Source: Achromobacter ruhlandii
GTDB lineage: Bacteria > Pseudomonadota > Gammaproteobacteria > Burkholderiales > Burkholderiaceae_B
Assembly (NCBI RefSeq): GCF_902859695.1
Contig: NZ_CADIJL010000002.1
Location: 248,001 to 312,000 of the forward strand
Direction of reading: 5' to 3'
Length of the DNA stretch: 64,000 bases
Position numbers and translations under genes: made by a program
Shown here: positions 50,679 to 59,233 of the stretch, one piece after another
Position numbering within the stretch: the stretch's first letter is position 1
How the letters are laid out: each line of letters begins with the position of its first letter
The notes under the pieces: model-generated
Databases searched by the model: none
The model's input: only the letters and a program-made list of their open reading frames with translations
What the model was told of the DNA's origin: nothing

Positions 50679-51281
50679 TCAGAAGCTCGGCTTGCGGCTG
50701 TTCGACTGGTTGATGAACTCGATCCGCGCGTTGGTCCAGGCCGGGTCATACAACTGCACGCTGACGCCGCTGTATTTCAGCACCGCCTGCGTCATGTCGG
50801 TCGAGCAACCCATGCCGGGATTGGTGCTGGGCTTCTGGCACCACTCCAGGTTCAACTGGTTGGGAAAGTTCGACTGCTTGCCGTATTTCTGCACCACGGC
50901 CTGCGCCATGGCGTCCTTGTTGGCCGGCGTCCACGGCATTTCGTAGCTGACCTGGGACACCGCCAGCGGCCGCTGCTTGTCGTCCGGCACGCGCGGCTCG
51001 AAATGCACCACCAGCCGAACGCCATCTTTTTCGTAGCTGAAATTCTGCGGCTGCTTGGTATTGGTGACGGGGTTCAGCGTCGGGTAACCCGCCTTGATCT
51101 GATGCTTGCCCACGCCGAAATTCTTCGCCGCGGCGGCGACCGCCTCGTCGTAGTCCATGCCCGTCTTGACGCCGGCGATGTCGAAACTCCGGGCATCGAC
51201 CGAGCGCGGCGGCTCGGCATTCGCGGGGGCGGCAACCACGGCGGTGATGGCGGAGATCAGGAGTGCGGCTTTGAACTTCAA
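50679..51281 (-). CDS. hypothetical exported protein
   Basis: TTG 51281 is supported by AGAGGA 7 bp upstream, and no better start exists. The protein has 200 residues, with a signal peptide ending near NAEPP (about residue 22). The mature part contains FDIAGVKTGMDYDEAVAAAA, a pattern often seen in small periplasmic proteins of unknown role, and two Cys residues (EWCQKP, GMGCSTD) likely to be disulfide-bonded. It lies 57 bp after the DUF695-like gene on the same strand. Confidence 0.62.
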   Translation of the reverse strand: MKFKAALLISAITAVVAAPANAEPPRSVDARSFDIAGVKTGMDYDEAVAAAAKNFGVGKHQIKAGYPTLNPVTNTKQPQNFSYEKDGVRLVVHFEPRVPDDKQRPLAVSQVSYEMPWTPANKDAMAQAVVQKYGKQSNFPNQLNLEWCQKPSTNPGMGCSTDMTQAVLKYSGVSVQLYDPAWTNARIEFINQSNSRKPSF

Positions 51282-51338
51282 AATAATGTCCTCTGCAAGT
51301 GGCGACCGGCCTGATCGATGGCGCGGCCGGTTGGCCTT

Positions 51339-51782
51339 TCAGTGAAGCTGGTCGGAGCCTTCCGGCTGTAGTCCCGCCAGGCCATTCCAATCGGGATCCT
51401 TGTACGTGCCCAGTCGGATGGGATAGACCGGATGCCCTGCCAGGCAGGCATTGAACGCATCCAGGAACGCTTCGACGTCGTGCGTGTAGCAACGCCATTC
51501 CTTCTGGTGATTGCCGGTCAGGCAGGCCACCTGCACGCCGATGTCGGAGTCGTCGAAAGCCTGTTCGATGGCTTCTTCGAAGCGGTTGGTGCTTTGCTTG
51601 TCTTCTTCATTGGGCATGCCGTTTTCGATGCCCGTGTACGGCCAGGAAATGATGACCAGGTTCTCGTTGACCTGGCGCGCGGGCGCCGGCGGCAGGCCGG
51701 TGCGGAAACGGACCACGACCAACAGATCGTTGATGCGGGCTTCGCCCACGGACCAGAGGTCGCCTGGAAAAATACGGCTCAT
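51339..51782 (-). CDS. DUF695-like protein
   Basis: This 147-residue soluble protein starts MSRIFPGDLWSVGEARIND. It has NENLVIISWPY, a central EEDKQSTNRFEEAIEQAF, then KEWRCYTHDVEAFLDAFN and HPVYPIRLGTYKDPDW, the arrangement of DUF695 domains. Such proteins have been noted among predicted immunity or toxin-associated families, but no toxin is next to this one. The gene downstream on the same strand encodes a small exported protein. Confidence 0.7.
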   Translation of the reverse strand: MSRIFPGDLWSVGEARINDLLVVVRFRTGLPPAPARQVNENLVIISWPYTGIENGMPNEEDKQSTNRFEEAIEQAFDDSDIGVQVACLTGNHQKEWRCYTHDVEAFLDAFNACLAGHPVYPIRLGTYKDPDWNGLAGLQPEGSDQLH

Positions 51783-51952
51783 TGAATGGGATCCTGGGTT
51801 GCTGGCCGGGCCCGCGGGCCCGGCGCTTCTTATTGCCCGGCAACGTTGCGCGCGCGCGCTGCCGAGGGAAGGTCCGCATTATCAAGGGCGGATTTGCGTA
51901 TGTCCCCAATAAAGTGCAACCGGATCTTTCGCCAGGTCGGCGAACGCGGGGA

Positions 51953-52816
51953 TCACTGGCGGGGATAAGAGCCCAGCAGCCGTATCCCCGGATGGGCCGC
52001 CAGCATGGACGCCAGCGGCTCCTGCCGGGCGTGGCCGGCCACCTCGATCACGTAGCGATGCGTGTCCAGCGTCTTCCTGCTGGGCCGCTCGTAGATCGTC
52101 AGCACCGGCACCTTGGCATCGACCAGCGCCGCCAACGTGTCGTTGAACCTGTCGTCGGATGTGTCGACCAGCAGCGAGGTCTTGTCGCGCCCGGTCGGCG
52201 CCGGCATCGCGCGGCCCAGCACCCACCAGCGGGTCACGTTGTGCGGCCCTTGCTCGATGCCATCCACCAGCGATACCAGCGAATAGACCGACGCGCCCAC
52301 CTTGGGGCCGAACGACGCCTTGTCATGGCCCGGGCTGTCGGCCACCGTCTTGGCGGCGGCGCCGCCGCTGGCGGCCTCGGTGCGCTTGACCTTGGGCATC
52401 TCGCGGTCGACCCACGGCTTGACCTCCTCGAACGCCACCGGGTGCGCCAGCACCTCCGTGACGTCCGCCAGTTTGGTGCCCGGCTTGGCCAGCAGGCTGT
52501 AGCCGAGCATCTTCGGATACTCGGCCACGATCATCACGTCCGGCAGGTCCAGCACGGCATCCAGGTACGGCGTCACGCCCACCACCGACGTGGTCACGGG
52601 CACGCAGGCGCGCTCGATCTTGCCGGACTGGTAGCCCTTGAACAGGTCGTCGCGCGTCAGCGGCACCAGGTCAGCGGGGCCGAACAGATCCAGGCAGGCC
52701 TGGTGCGTCCAGGAACCCGCGGGCCCCAGGTAGCCGATCTGGCCGGCCGCGCTGGCGGCCAGCGGCAGTGCGAACATCGAGCAGCCGACGAGCGTCGACA
52801 GAATGGTCTTCTTCAT
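51953..52816 (-). CDS. exported prephenate dehydratase with ACT-like domain
   Basis: This 287-residue protein has a clear signal peptide (about 1-24). It is followed by a prephenate dehydratase domain: IGYLGPAGSWTHQACLDLFG, AHPVAFEEVKPWV, and NVTRW at 193-197 in place of the usual TRF, with the catalytic Thr195 kept. An ACT-like domain closes the protein, with IYERPSRKTLDTHRYVIEVA and LLGSYPR. The reaction would be prephenate to phenylpyruvate, normally cytosolic. A secreted PheA-type enzyme is unusual; known periplasmic dehydratases (PheC) belong to a different fold. GGGGA precedes the ATG. It follows the LysR gene by 23 bp. Confidence 0.78.
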   Translation of the reverse strand: MKKTILSTLVGCSMFALPLAASAAGQIGYLGPAGSWTHQACLDLFGPADLVPLTRDDLFKGYQSGKIERACVPVTTSVVGVTPYLDAVLDLPDVMIVAEYPKMLGYSLLAKPGTKLADVTEVLAHPVAFEEVKPWVDREMPKVKRTEAASGGAAAKTVADSPGHDKASFGPKVGASVYSLVSLVDGIEQGPHNVTRWWVLGRAMPAPTGRDKTSLLVDTSDDRFNDTLAALVDAKVPVLTIYERPSRKTLDTHRYVIEVAGHARQEPLASMLAAHPGIRLLGSYPRQ

Positions 52817-52839
52817 GCTTTCCCCTTGTAGAGCGCGGG

Positions 52840-53721
52840 TCAGGCGCCCGCGTTGGCATACTCTACAACGGCAATGTCGCGAAAGGCGCGGATCAGCGCC
52901 AGCCGTGGCGACCCGCGCGACCAGATCAGGCCGAAGCGGCGCGGCTCGCAGGTCTCGGGCAGCGGCAGGGCCAGCAGGCCTAGCCGTTCGATCGCGCCGT
53001 TGGTGGAACGCGGCAGGATCGCCACCCCCAGGTCGCGGCTGACCATCACGGCGATGGATTCGATGGCGTTCAGCTCGAAGCGCTCGCGCGGCGTGATGCC
53101 GACGCGCCGCAGGTAATCGTCGATGTGCTGGCCGCCCCAGTCGCTGCGCTGATAGCGGATGAAGGGCTCGGCCGTCAGCAGGCTGTGCGGGTGCCGACCG
53201 GCATGGCGCGGCGCCGCCGCCAGCACGTAGGGTTCTTCGCGCAGCAACTGCCAGCCCAGGCTCTTGGACAGCGGGTAGGGCGCTTGCAGCGCGATGGCGG
53301 CGTCCAGTTCGCCGCTTTCGATGGCGGGGTAGAAGCGCGCCGAATGGCCCGGCTGGATCTCGACGTTGATGAGCGGATGGCGCCGCACCAGGTGTTCCAG
53401 GATGGCCGGCACCATCGAATTGAGCGCCGTATTGCCGGCCCCGAGCCGCAGCTCGCCCATCATCTCGTCGGAACGGGCCAGGTAGCGGATCTTCTCGATC
53501 CGTTCCAGCACCTCGCGCATCGGCCCGATCAGTTCGGTGGCCTTTGCGGTCAGGTGCACGGTGCGGCCGGCGCGCGCCACCAGCGCCACGCCCAGCTCCT
53601 GTTCCAGCTTGCGGATCTGCTGCGCCACGGCGCCGTGGGTCAGCCCCAGGCGGCGGGCGGCTTCGGCCATGGAGCCATGGCGCGCCACGGCGGCCAGCGT
53701 GTGCAGGAAATCGGTGTTCAT
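52840..53721 (-). CDS. LysR-family transcriptional regulator
   Basis: The protein has 293 residues. The N-terminal HTH is TLAAVARHGSMAEAARRLGL, then THGAVAQQIRKLEQELG. The C-terminal periplasmic-binding-like effector domain begins GELRLGAGNTALNSMVPAIL. It is divergent from the HpcH/CoA-transferase operon, with a small inverted repeat at its own start codon, so it is the likely regulator of that operon. It may also be co-transcribed with the exported prephenate dehydratase downstream. Confidence 0.88.
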   Translation of the reverse strand: MNTDFLHTLAAVARHGSMAEAARRLGLTHGAVAQQIRKLEQELGVALVARAGRTVHLTAKATELIGPMREVLERIEKIRYLARSDEMMGELRLGAGNTALNSMVPAILEHLVRRHPLINVEIQPGHSARFYPAIESGELDAAIALQAPYPLSKSLGWQLLREEPYVLAAAPRHAGRHPHSLLTAEPFIRYQRSDWGGQHIDDYLRRVGITPRERFELNAIESIAVMVSRDLGVAILPRSTNGAIERLGLLALPLPETCEPRRFGLIWSRGSPRLALIRAFRDIAVVEYANAGA

Positions 53722-53724
53722 GAT

Positions 53725-53739
53725 GATAGATATTCTATC
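53725..53739. promoter_or_regulatory. inverted repeat, possible LysR binding site
   Basis: GATAGA-TAT-TCTATC is a perfect 6-bp inverted repeat directly upstream of the LysR start and 68 bp before the HpcH gene. AT-rich dyads of this size in a divergent LysR promoter are typical regulator sites. The exact T-N11-A spacing is not met. Confidence 0.45.
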
Positions 53740-53806
53740 GTCTTATCGTAATTTGGCTGTCCCCGATCACGCGTCTCCAGCGCCACAATGCGGCCAGGAG
53801 ACATCA

Positions 53807-54652
53807 ATGAGAAGCAAGCTTTTCGTTCCCGCCTCGCGTCCGGAACTGTTCGACAAGGCCCTGGCCAGCGCGGCCGACGCGCTGTCCTTCGACCTGGAGG
53901 ACGCGGTCGCGCCGACCCGCAAGCAGGAAGCCCGCGCCGCCTTGGCGGCCTGGCTGGCCGCGTCCGCGTTCGCCGCCGTCCATAAGCAACATCCCAAGAA
54001 AATTATCGTCCGCGTCAACGCCGCCGACACGCCCGACTTTGCCGCCGACCTGGCCGCGCTGCGCGGCCTGCCCATCGACGTGCTGAACCTGCCCAAGGTC
54101 GAAAGCGCCGCCGCGCTGCGCGCCGCGATCGACGAGGCCATGGACGCCGGCTTCGCCGGTGAATTCCTGGTCACCGTCGAAACCCCGCTCGCGCTGGCCG
54201 ACGCCGCGCAACTGGCGGCGGCCCATCCGCGCGTCGCCGGCCTGCAACTGGGCCTGGCCGACCTGTTCGAGCCGCTCGGCATCGAGCGTTACCAACCTGA
54301 CACGCTGCGCGCGGTGATGCTGTCCCTGCGCCTGGCCGCCGGCTGCGCTGGCAAGTACGCCATGGACGCGGCCTACGCCCGCGTGCGCGATGCCGAGGGC
54401 TTTCGGGCCGAGGCGCAACTGGCGCGCTCGCTCGGGTTCCTGGGCAAGTCCTGCGTGCATCCCAGCCAGATCGCCATCGCCAACGAAGTGTTCGGCTTCA
54501 GCGCGGACGAGATCGCCCAGGCCGAGCGCATCGTGTCCGCCAGCCGCGAGCATGACGGCGTCGGCGCCTTCGTGCTCGACGGCAAGATGATCGACGCCCC
54601 CTTCGTGCGGCGCGCCCAGGACGTGCTGCTGGCCGCCGGCCGCGCCGCCTGA
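53807..54652 (+). CDS. HpcH/HpaI aldolase / citrate lyase beta-like CoA-ester lyase
   Basis: ATG 53807 after AGGAG gives 281 residues. Features are RSKLFVPASRPELFDKALAS at the N-terminus, the metal-binding LSFDLEDAVAPTRKQEAR, and the later FLVTVETPLALADA with the metal-ligand Glu. Next come LQLGLADLFEPLGIE and FLGKSCVHPSQIAIANEVF. This is the CitE/malyl-CoA lyase pattern. It would cleave or form a beta-hydroxyacyl-CoA such as malyl- or citramalyl-CoA. It starts an operon with a CoA-transferase 34 bp downstream, which can supply the CoA ester. Confidence 0.87.
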   Translation: MRSKLFVPASRPELFDKALASAADALSFDLEDAVAPTRKQEARAALAAWLAASAFAAVHKQHPKKIIVRVNAADTPDFAADLAALRGLPIDVLNLPKVESAAALRAAIDEAMDAGFAGEFLVTVETPLALADAAQLAAAHPRVAGLQLGLADLFEPLGIERYQPDTLRAVMLSLRLAAGCAGKYAMDAAYARVRDAEGFRAEAQLARSLGFLGKSCVHPSQIAIANEVFGFSADEIAQAERIVSASREHDGVGAFVLDGKMIDAPFVRRAQDVLLAAGRAA

Positions 54653-54686
54653 CGCGGCCGCGCTACCGATTTTGAGTGAATCCGCA

Positions 54687-55979
54687 ATGCAACAAGCATC
54701 CCCCGCCGACCTGCCGCTGGCCGGCATCAAGGTCCTGGACCTGAGCGCCTACATCGCCGGCCCCTATGGCTGCGCCCTCTTGGGCGACATGGGCGCCGAC
54801 GTCATCAAGGTCGAGCCGCCCGAAGGCGACAACCTGCGCAAGTACCCGTCGACGCTGGCCAGCGAAAGCCGCGCCTTCCTGGGCATCAACCGCAACAAGC
54901 GCGGCCTGTGCCTGAACCTGAAGGAAGCCGCCGGCCACGAGATCCTGCTGCGCCTGGTGCGCGAGGCCGACGTGCTGGTCCACAACTTCCGGCCGGGCGT
55001 GCCCGAGCGCCTGCGTATCGACTTCGCCACGCTGTCGGCGGTCAACCCGCGCCTGGTCTATTGCGCCATGACCGGTTATGGCGCGGTCGGCCCGATGGCG
55101 CGCCACGCCGGCTACGACCAGGTGCTGCAATCGATGACCGGCATGTGCGCCGCCCAGGCCAAGGCCGACGGTCCGCCCGAAGTGCTGTACGGCTCGGTGG
55201 TCGACTACTACGGCGCCGCGCTGATTTCCAACAGCGTGGCGGCGGCCCTCTACCGCCGCGAGAAGACCGGCCGGGGCCAGGCGATCGAGGTCTCGCTGTT
55301 GGGCAGCGCGCTGGCGATGCAGTCGGCCCGCCTGGTCTGGGCCGATGGCGAACCGCGCCACATCGAGCGCGACATGCGCTCGGGCGGCATCACCGGCATC
55401 CATCCCACCCGCGACGGCTACCTGTACCTGTCGGCCAACACGCCGCACTTCTGGCGCGCGCTGTGCGGCCACCTGGACCTGCCGGAGCTGGCCGAACACC
55501 CTGACTACGACTCCGTCAAAAAGCGCGCCGCCCAGGCCGCCGTGCTGGTGCCCCGGGTGCGCCAGGCGCTGGCGCGCGCTTCGGCGCGCGAATGGGCCGA
55601 GCGCTTCGGGCAGAGCGTGCCTTGCGCCGAAGTGCGCCCGGTCGAGGACATGTTCGATCATCCCCAGGTCGAGGCCATGGGACTCATGCGGCCGTACCAC
55701 AACCCGCAGGCCGGCGACTACCTGGGCCTGGCGCAATGGGCCCACTTCGGCGGCGCCGCGCCAGCGCCTGCCGATGAGTCGGGGGAGGGGCGCGGCGAAT
55801 CTGGAGCAGGGCGCGGTGAGTCCGAGGCGGCGCGCAACGAGTCCGAGGCAGGGCGCGGCGAGTCCCGAGCAGGGCGCGGCGCGCCCGGTCTGGGCGAACA
55901 CAGCGAAAAAATTCTGTCCACCCTGGGATACACCGCGTCCGAAATTGCCCAATTACGGCAATCCTCGGTGGTGCAATAG
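54687..55979 (+). CDS. CaiB/BaiF class III CoA-transferase with an internal 21-bp repeat array
   Basis: ATG 54687 gives 430 residues; TTG 54672 is an alternative. Motifs: IKVLDLSAYIAGPYGCALLG, ADVIKVEPPEGDNLRKYP, VYCAMTGYGAVGP, and the probable catalytic D173 in GSVVDYYGAAL. Near the C-terminus, residues 364-398 are five 7-residue repeats of the ESxAGRG type, encoded by tandem 21-bp units, before the normal end GLGEHSEKILSTLGYT. The repeats lie between two conserved parts and keep the frame. It probably activates the acid cleaved by the HpcH lyase encoded just upstream. Confidence 0.88.
   Translation: MQQASPADLPLAGIKVLDLSAYIAGPYGCALLGDMGADVIKVEPPEGDNLRKYPSTLASESRAFLGINRNKRGLCLNLKEAAGHEILLRLVREADVLVHNFRPGVPERLRIDFATLSAVNPRLVYCAMTGYGAVGPMARHAGYDQVLQSMTGMCAAQAKADGPPEVLYGSVVDYYGAALISNSVAAALYRREKTGRGQAIEVSLLGSALAMQSARLVWADGEPRHIERDMRSGGITGIHPTRDGYLYLSANTPHFWRALCGHLDLPELAEHPDYDSVKKRAAQAAVLVPRVRQALARASAREWAERFGQSVPCAEVRPVEDMFDHPQVEAMGLMRPYHNPQAGDYLGLAQWAHFGGAAPAPADESGEGRGESGAGRGESEAARNESEAGRGESRAGRGAPGLGEHSEKILSTLGYTASEIAQLRQSSVVQ
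55776..55880 (+). repeat. five tandem 21-bp repeats inside the CoA-transferase gene
   Basis: Five consecutive 21-bp units each begin GAG/GAA-TC and end in CGCGGC or a near variant. They encode ESGEGRG, ESGAGRG, ESEAARN, ESEAGRG and ESRAGRG. Any change in copy number keeps the reading frame. Confidence 0.9.
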
Positions 55980-56030
55980 CCGCCACAACGATCATAAGAC
56001 TCGTCCGAGACAGAACGAGGAGACAAAAAA

Positions 56031-57029
56031 ATGCGTCCACGCTACCAGCAGCGTCCCGACGGCTCCAACTGGGGCGACTTCGGCGACGACGACCAGCTCG
56101 GCACCCTGAACCACCTGGACCGCCAGGCGCGCCTGGCCGCCGTCGCGGAAATCCGCGAAGGCCTGTCGTTTTCCCTGAGCCTGCCGCTGACGGTGCCGCG
56201 CGCGCCTGTGCTCAACCCACGGCGCAAGGGCCCCGTGATCCAGCCCGCCGAAAAGAACGGCGTGCCGGTGTACCGTTATCCGCTGGCGCGCGACGTGCCG
56301 GGCGCCACCGACGTCGTCAGCGACGACCGCGTCACGCTGTCGCCGCAGTACTCCACCCAATGGGACGCCCTGGGCCACGTCGGCGCGATGTACGACGCCC
56401 ATGGCACCGGCCAGCCGCAGCCCACCGGCTACAACGGCTTCACCGTCAGCGAACCGCGCTTCGACGGCTTCACCGGCACCCAGGACCTGTCCATCGCGCC
56501 CATGGCGCGGCACGGCATCCAGGGGCGCGGCGTCATGGTCGACCTGCGCGCCCGCTTCGGCGACGCGCATCGCAAGGTCTCGTACCAGGACCTGATGGAC
56601 GTGATGCACGCCGACGGCGTGCAGGTGCGCCCCGGCGACATCCTGTGTCTGCATACCGGCCTGGCCGACCTCGCGCTCACGCTGGGCGATGACGAGCAGG
56701 ACCGGCTCAAGACCAGTTGCTGCGTGCTGGACGGCGCCGACGCGCAATTGCTGGCCTGGATCAAGGACAGCCGCATCGCCGCGATCGCCGCAGACAACCA
56801 CGCGGTGGAATTGCGCAATCATCACCTGGAGAGCGGCAGCGGGCCGCTCCTGCCGCTGCACGAACAGTGCCTGTTCAAGCTGGGTTTGCCGCTGGGCGAA
56901 CTCTGGCACCTGACCCCGCTGGCGCACTGGCTGCGCCAGCACGACCGCCACGCCTTCTTCCTGACCGCCGCACCGATGTACGTGCCCGGCCTGGTGGGCG
57001 CGCCGGTCAACCCCATCGCGACCGTCTGA
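56031..57029 (+). CDS. cyclase family (kynurenine formamidase-like) hydrolase
   Basis: The protein has 332 residues; GGAG precedes the ATG by 7 bp. The N-terminus SNWGDFGDDDQLGTLNHL is characteristic of the larger cyclase-family proteins. The metal region is STQWDALGHVGAMYDAHG, and a second His site is IAADNHAVELRNHH. Catalytic His/Asp positions of the short KynB type (HxGTHxD) are modified, as is common in this longer subfamily. It is probably a metal-dependent amide, ester or lactone hydrolase. It lies 51 bp after the CoA-transferase in the same operon. Confidence 0.8.
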   Translation: MRPRYQQRPDGSNWGDFGDDDQLGTLNHLDRQARLAAVAEIREGLSFSLSLPLTVPRAPVLNPRRKGPVIQPAEKNGVPVYRYPLARDVPGATDVVSDDRVTLSPQYSTQWDALGHVGAMYDAHGTGQPQPTGYNGFTVSEPRFDGFTGTQDLSIAPMARHGIQGRGVMVDLRARFGDAHRKVSYQDLMDVMHADGVQVRPGDILCLHTGLADLALTLGDDEQDRLKTSCCVLDGADAQLLAWIKDSRIAAIAADNHAVELRNHHLESGSGPLLPLHEQCLFKLGLPLGELWHLTPLAHWLRQHDRHAFFLTAAPMYVPGLVGAPVNPIATV

Positions 57030-57099
57030 TCTCGGACGGACCGCGCCACGATCCTTGATCGATTCAACATCCCCTGCAGGGGAGACGTGAGGAGCACAC

Positions 57100-58086
57100 A
57101 TGAAGAAAACCCATCACGCGGCCCTGGCCGCACTGCGCCCCATGGCCGCCGCATTGGCCCTGGCCGCCACCCTGGGCGCGGCCCACGCCGCCGGCTACCC
57201 CGACCAGCCCATCACCGTGGTGGTGCCGTACTCGGCCGGCGGCGGCGCCGACAACGCCGCCCGCATCATCGCCCAGGGCATGGGTGAAGTCGCCGGCCAG
57301 AGCGTTGTCATCGAAAACAAGGGCGGCGCCAGCGGCTCCATCGGCGCCGCCTACGTGGCCCGCGCCAAACCGGACGGCTACACCGTGCTGTACGACGCCT
57401 CCGCGTTCTCCATCAACCCCGTGCTGCGCAAGCTGCCCTACGACGCCAAGAAGGACTTCATTCCCGTTTCGCAGGCCGTCAGCGTGCCCAACATCCTGGT
57501 CGCCGCCACCGGTTCGGCCTTCAACAGCCTGCCCGACTTCGTCAAGGCCGCGCGCGCCAACCCCGGCCGCTACACCTACGCCTCGTACGGTCCGGGCAGC
57601 CTGGCGCAGATGGCCGCCGAACTGCTCAAGAAGGATGCCAAGATCGACATCGTGCACGTGCCGTACAAGGGCGGCGCGCCCGCCATCGTCGACGTCATGG
57701 GCGGGCAGGTCGACGTGTACTTCGCCAACGCCGCGTCCAGCCTGAACTACGTCAGCACCGGCAAGCTCAAGGCGCTGGCCGTCTCGTCGGCCGCGCGCAT
57801 GCCCGACCTGCCCAACGTGCCCACCGTCAGCGAAGGCGGCGTCAATGCCTTCGACGTCGTCGAATGGAATGGCTTCTTCCTGCCGGCCGGCGCCGATCCG
57901 CAGGTCGTCGCCAAGCTGCAGGACCTGGTGCAGAAGGCGCTGGCCCGCCCCGAAACCCGCGACAAGCTCGCCAAGCTCGGTCTGACCCCGGTCGGCAGCA
58001 GCGCCGCGGACTTCGCCAAGTTCGTCGACGCCGAACAGGTCCGCTGGGCCGAAGTCGTGAAAACCAATAACATCACCGTGAACTGA
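57100..58086 (+). CDS. Bug/TctC-family periplasmic solute-binding receptor
   Basis: The protein has 328 residues, with a signal peptide (about 1-30) and a mature start YPDQPITVVVPYSAGGGADN. Motifs are SVVIENKGGASGSIG, PDGYTVLYDASAFS and HVPYKGGAPAIVDVMGGQVD. GAGGA precedes the ATG. It sits in the HpcH/CoA-transferase/cyclase operon and likely binds that pathway's substrate. The 70 bp before it include a perfect 12-bp palindrome, CCCCTGCAGGGG (57071-57082). No tripartite transporter membrane genes are nearby. Confidence 0.9.
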   Translation: MKKTHHAALAALRPMAAALALAATLGAAHAAGYPDQPITVVVPYSAGGGADNAARIIAQGMGEVAGQSVVIENKGGASGSIGAAYVARAKPDGYTVLYDASAFSINPVLRKLPYDAKKDFIPVSQAVSVPNILVAATGSAFNSLPDFVKAARANPGRYTYASYGPGSLAQMAAELLKKDAKIDIVHVPYKGGAPAIVDVMGGQVDVYFANAASSLNYVSTGKLKALAVSSAARMPDLPNVPTVSEGGVNAFDVVEWNGFFLPAGADPQVVAKLQDLVQKALARPETRDKLAKLGLTPVGSSAADFAKFVDAEQVRWAEVVKTNNITVN

Positions 58087-58091
58087 TCGGC

Positions 58092-58120
58092 CGGGGCGGG
58101 CAGCGCCGTTGCCCGCCCCG
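58092..58120 (+). terminator. strong GC hairpin between Bug and CMD genes
   Basis: CGGGGCGGGCA and TGCCCGCCCCG form a perfect 11-bp stem with a 7-nt loop, 5 bp after the Bug stop. No T-run follows. It could end or stabilise the upstream transcript, or lower CMD expression. Confidence 0.5.
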
Positions 58121-58151
58121 CCGACGCAAGCACCCAAGGGGAGATGCCGCA

Positions 58152-58604
58152 ATGAGCCGGGAAGACGATTTCGAGCGCGGCCTGGCCAACCGCCGCGCCG
58201 TGCTGGGAGAAGAATGGGTGCAGCGCTCGCTGGACCGCGCCACCACCTTCACCGCCGACTACCAGAACCTGATCACCCGCTACGCCTGGCACGACATCTG
58301 GAGCCGCCCGGGCCTGCCGCACAAGGCGCGGCGCATGATGGTGCTGGCGGTGACCCTGTCGCTGGGCCGCTGGGAGGAATTCGAGCTGCACGTGCGGGCC
58401 GCGCTGACGGCGAAGGACGACTCGCGGCTGAGTCCGGATGAACTGAAGGAAGTGCTGCTGCAGAACGCGATCTACGCGGGCGTGCCGGCGGCCAATACCG
58501 CGTTCAACCTGGCGCAGGGGATTCTGCGCGAGGTGGCGGGGGAGATTGGGTATGTGTTGGAGCCGGCGGATGTGCGGGGGGCGGATTTGTTTGGAGGGGG
58601 GTAG
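58152..58604 (+). CDS. 4-carboxymuconolactone decarboxylase-like (PcaC/CMD) protein
   Basis: This 150-residue protein starts with LANRRAVLGEEWVQRSLDRA, a PcaC-type opening. The core is HKARRMMVLAVTLSLGRWEE then FELHVRAAL, followed by QNAIYAGVPAANTAFNLAQG. PcaC removes CO2 from gamma-carboxymuconolactone in the protocatechuate branch of the beta-ketoadipate pathway. The other pca genes are absent, so it more likely works on an analogous lactone in this operon. GGGGA precedes the ATG. Confidence 0.85.
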   Translation: MSREDDFERGLANRRAVLGEEWVQRSLDRATTFTADYQNLITRYAWHDIWSRPGLPHKARRMMVLAVTLSLGRWEEFELHVRAALTAKDDSRLSPDELKEVLLQNAIYAGVPAANTAFNLAQGILREVAGEIGYVLEPADVRGADLFGGG

Positions 58605-58682
58605 GCGGTCTGGGGGGCGTTTCTGTCGGCGGTCGCCTGCGGGCTCCCTGGTGCATCCTACCCCGGCCCAATTCGTGCGCAA

Positions 58683-59225
58683 CTAGAAAATTGTCTTTCC
58701 GGTCCTATAGTCAAGCCTATATGCGGAACTATTGAAGTCCACGGCCTCGATATAGTCAGGCAACAGGCGAAAGTCCCCTGTAAATATGTCCGCTCCAGAT
58801 ACTCGCCACATCAGATCTCCGTCGGTTGAAATTCGAGAAATCTCCAGCTCGCCATGAGAGATCAATGCAGACCGGTGGCTATTCCAGTGGATGCCAAAGC
58901 ATGTCGCCGCATCGGCTCGGACTGACCACAGCAATCGATGTGGTCGATCCAATGACAGGCACACAACATGGTCACCGACTGCCAAATGAAGCTTGTCGTC
59001 AATCATCAGGGCCGAATGCTGGTGGACCGTTGAGCATCCTCCACCCGCGCCAACGACCATTATGCGCTGATGGTTCAGATCAATGCCGTGGATGGAGCTC
59101 GGCAACCCGTTCGCAAGACATATTTCTAGCGAGTAACGATGCGGGTTGTCCTGTGAATCGAATGAATACAATGGCTCATCGGTAATGTGGAGTGGACCGT
59201 AGCGAGTCGTCATCGTAATGGTCAT
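58683..59225 (-). CDS. hypothetical protein, low GC
   Basis: The protein has 180 residues; MTTRYGPL 12 bp downstream is an alternative start. It is soluble, beta-rich and full of aromatic and His residues. Segments include RYSLEICLANGLPSSIHGID, LHLAVGDHVVCLSL and DFRLLPDYIEAVDFNSSAYR. GC is visibly lower than in the flanking genes, which suggests recent acquisition. I do not recognise the family, though the beta-propeller-like pattern and size are reminiscent of small immunity proteins. A possible remnant of another coding frame ends 8 bp upstream. Confidence 0.6.
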   Translation of the reverse strand: MTITMTTRYGPLHITDEPLYSFDSQDNPHRYSLEICLANGLPSSIHGIDLNHQRIMVVGAGGGCSTVHQHSALMIDDKLHLAVGDHVVCLSLDRPHRLLWSVRADAATCFGIHWNSHRSALISHGELEISRISTDGDLMWRVSGADIFTGDFRLLPDYIEAVDFNSSAYRLDYRTGKTIF

Positions 59226-59233
59226 TTGGTCGC

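Noticed and set aside
57071-57082. CCCCTGCAGGGG palindrome as an operator
   Set aside because: It is only 12 bp, next to the ribosome site of the Bug gene, and GC palindromes of this size are expected by chance here.
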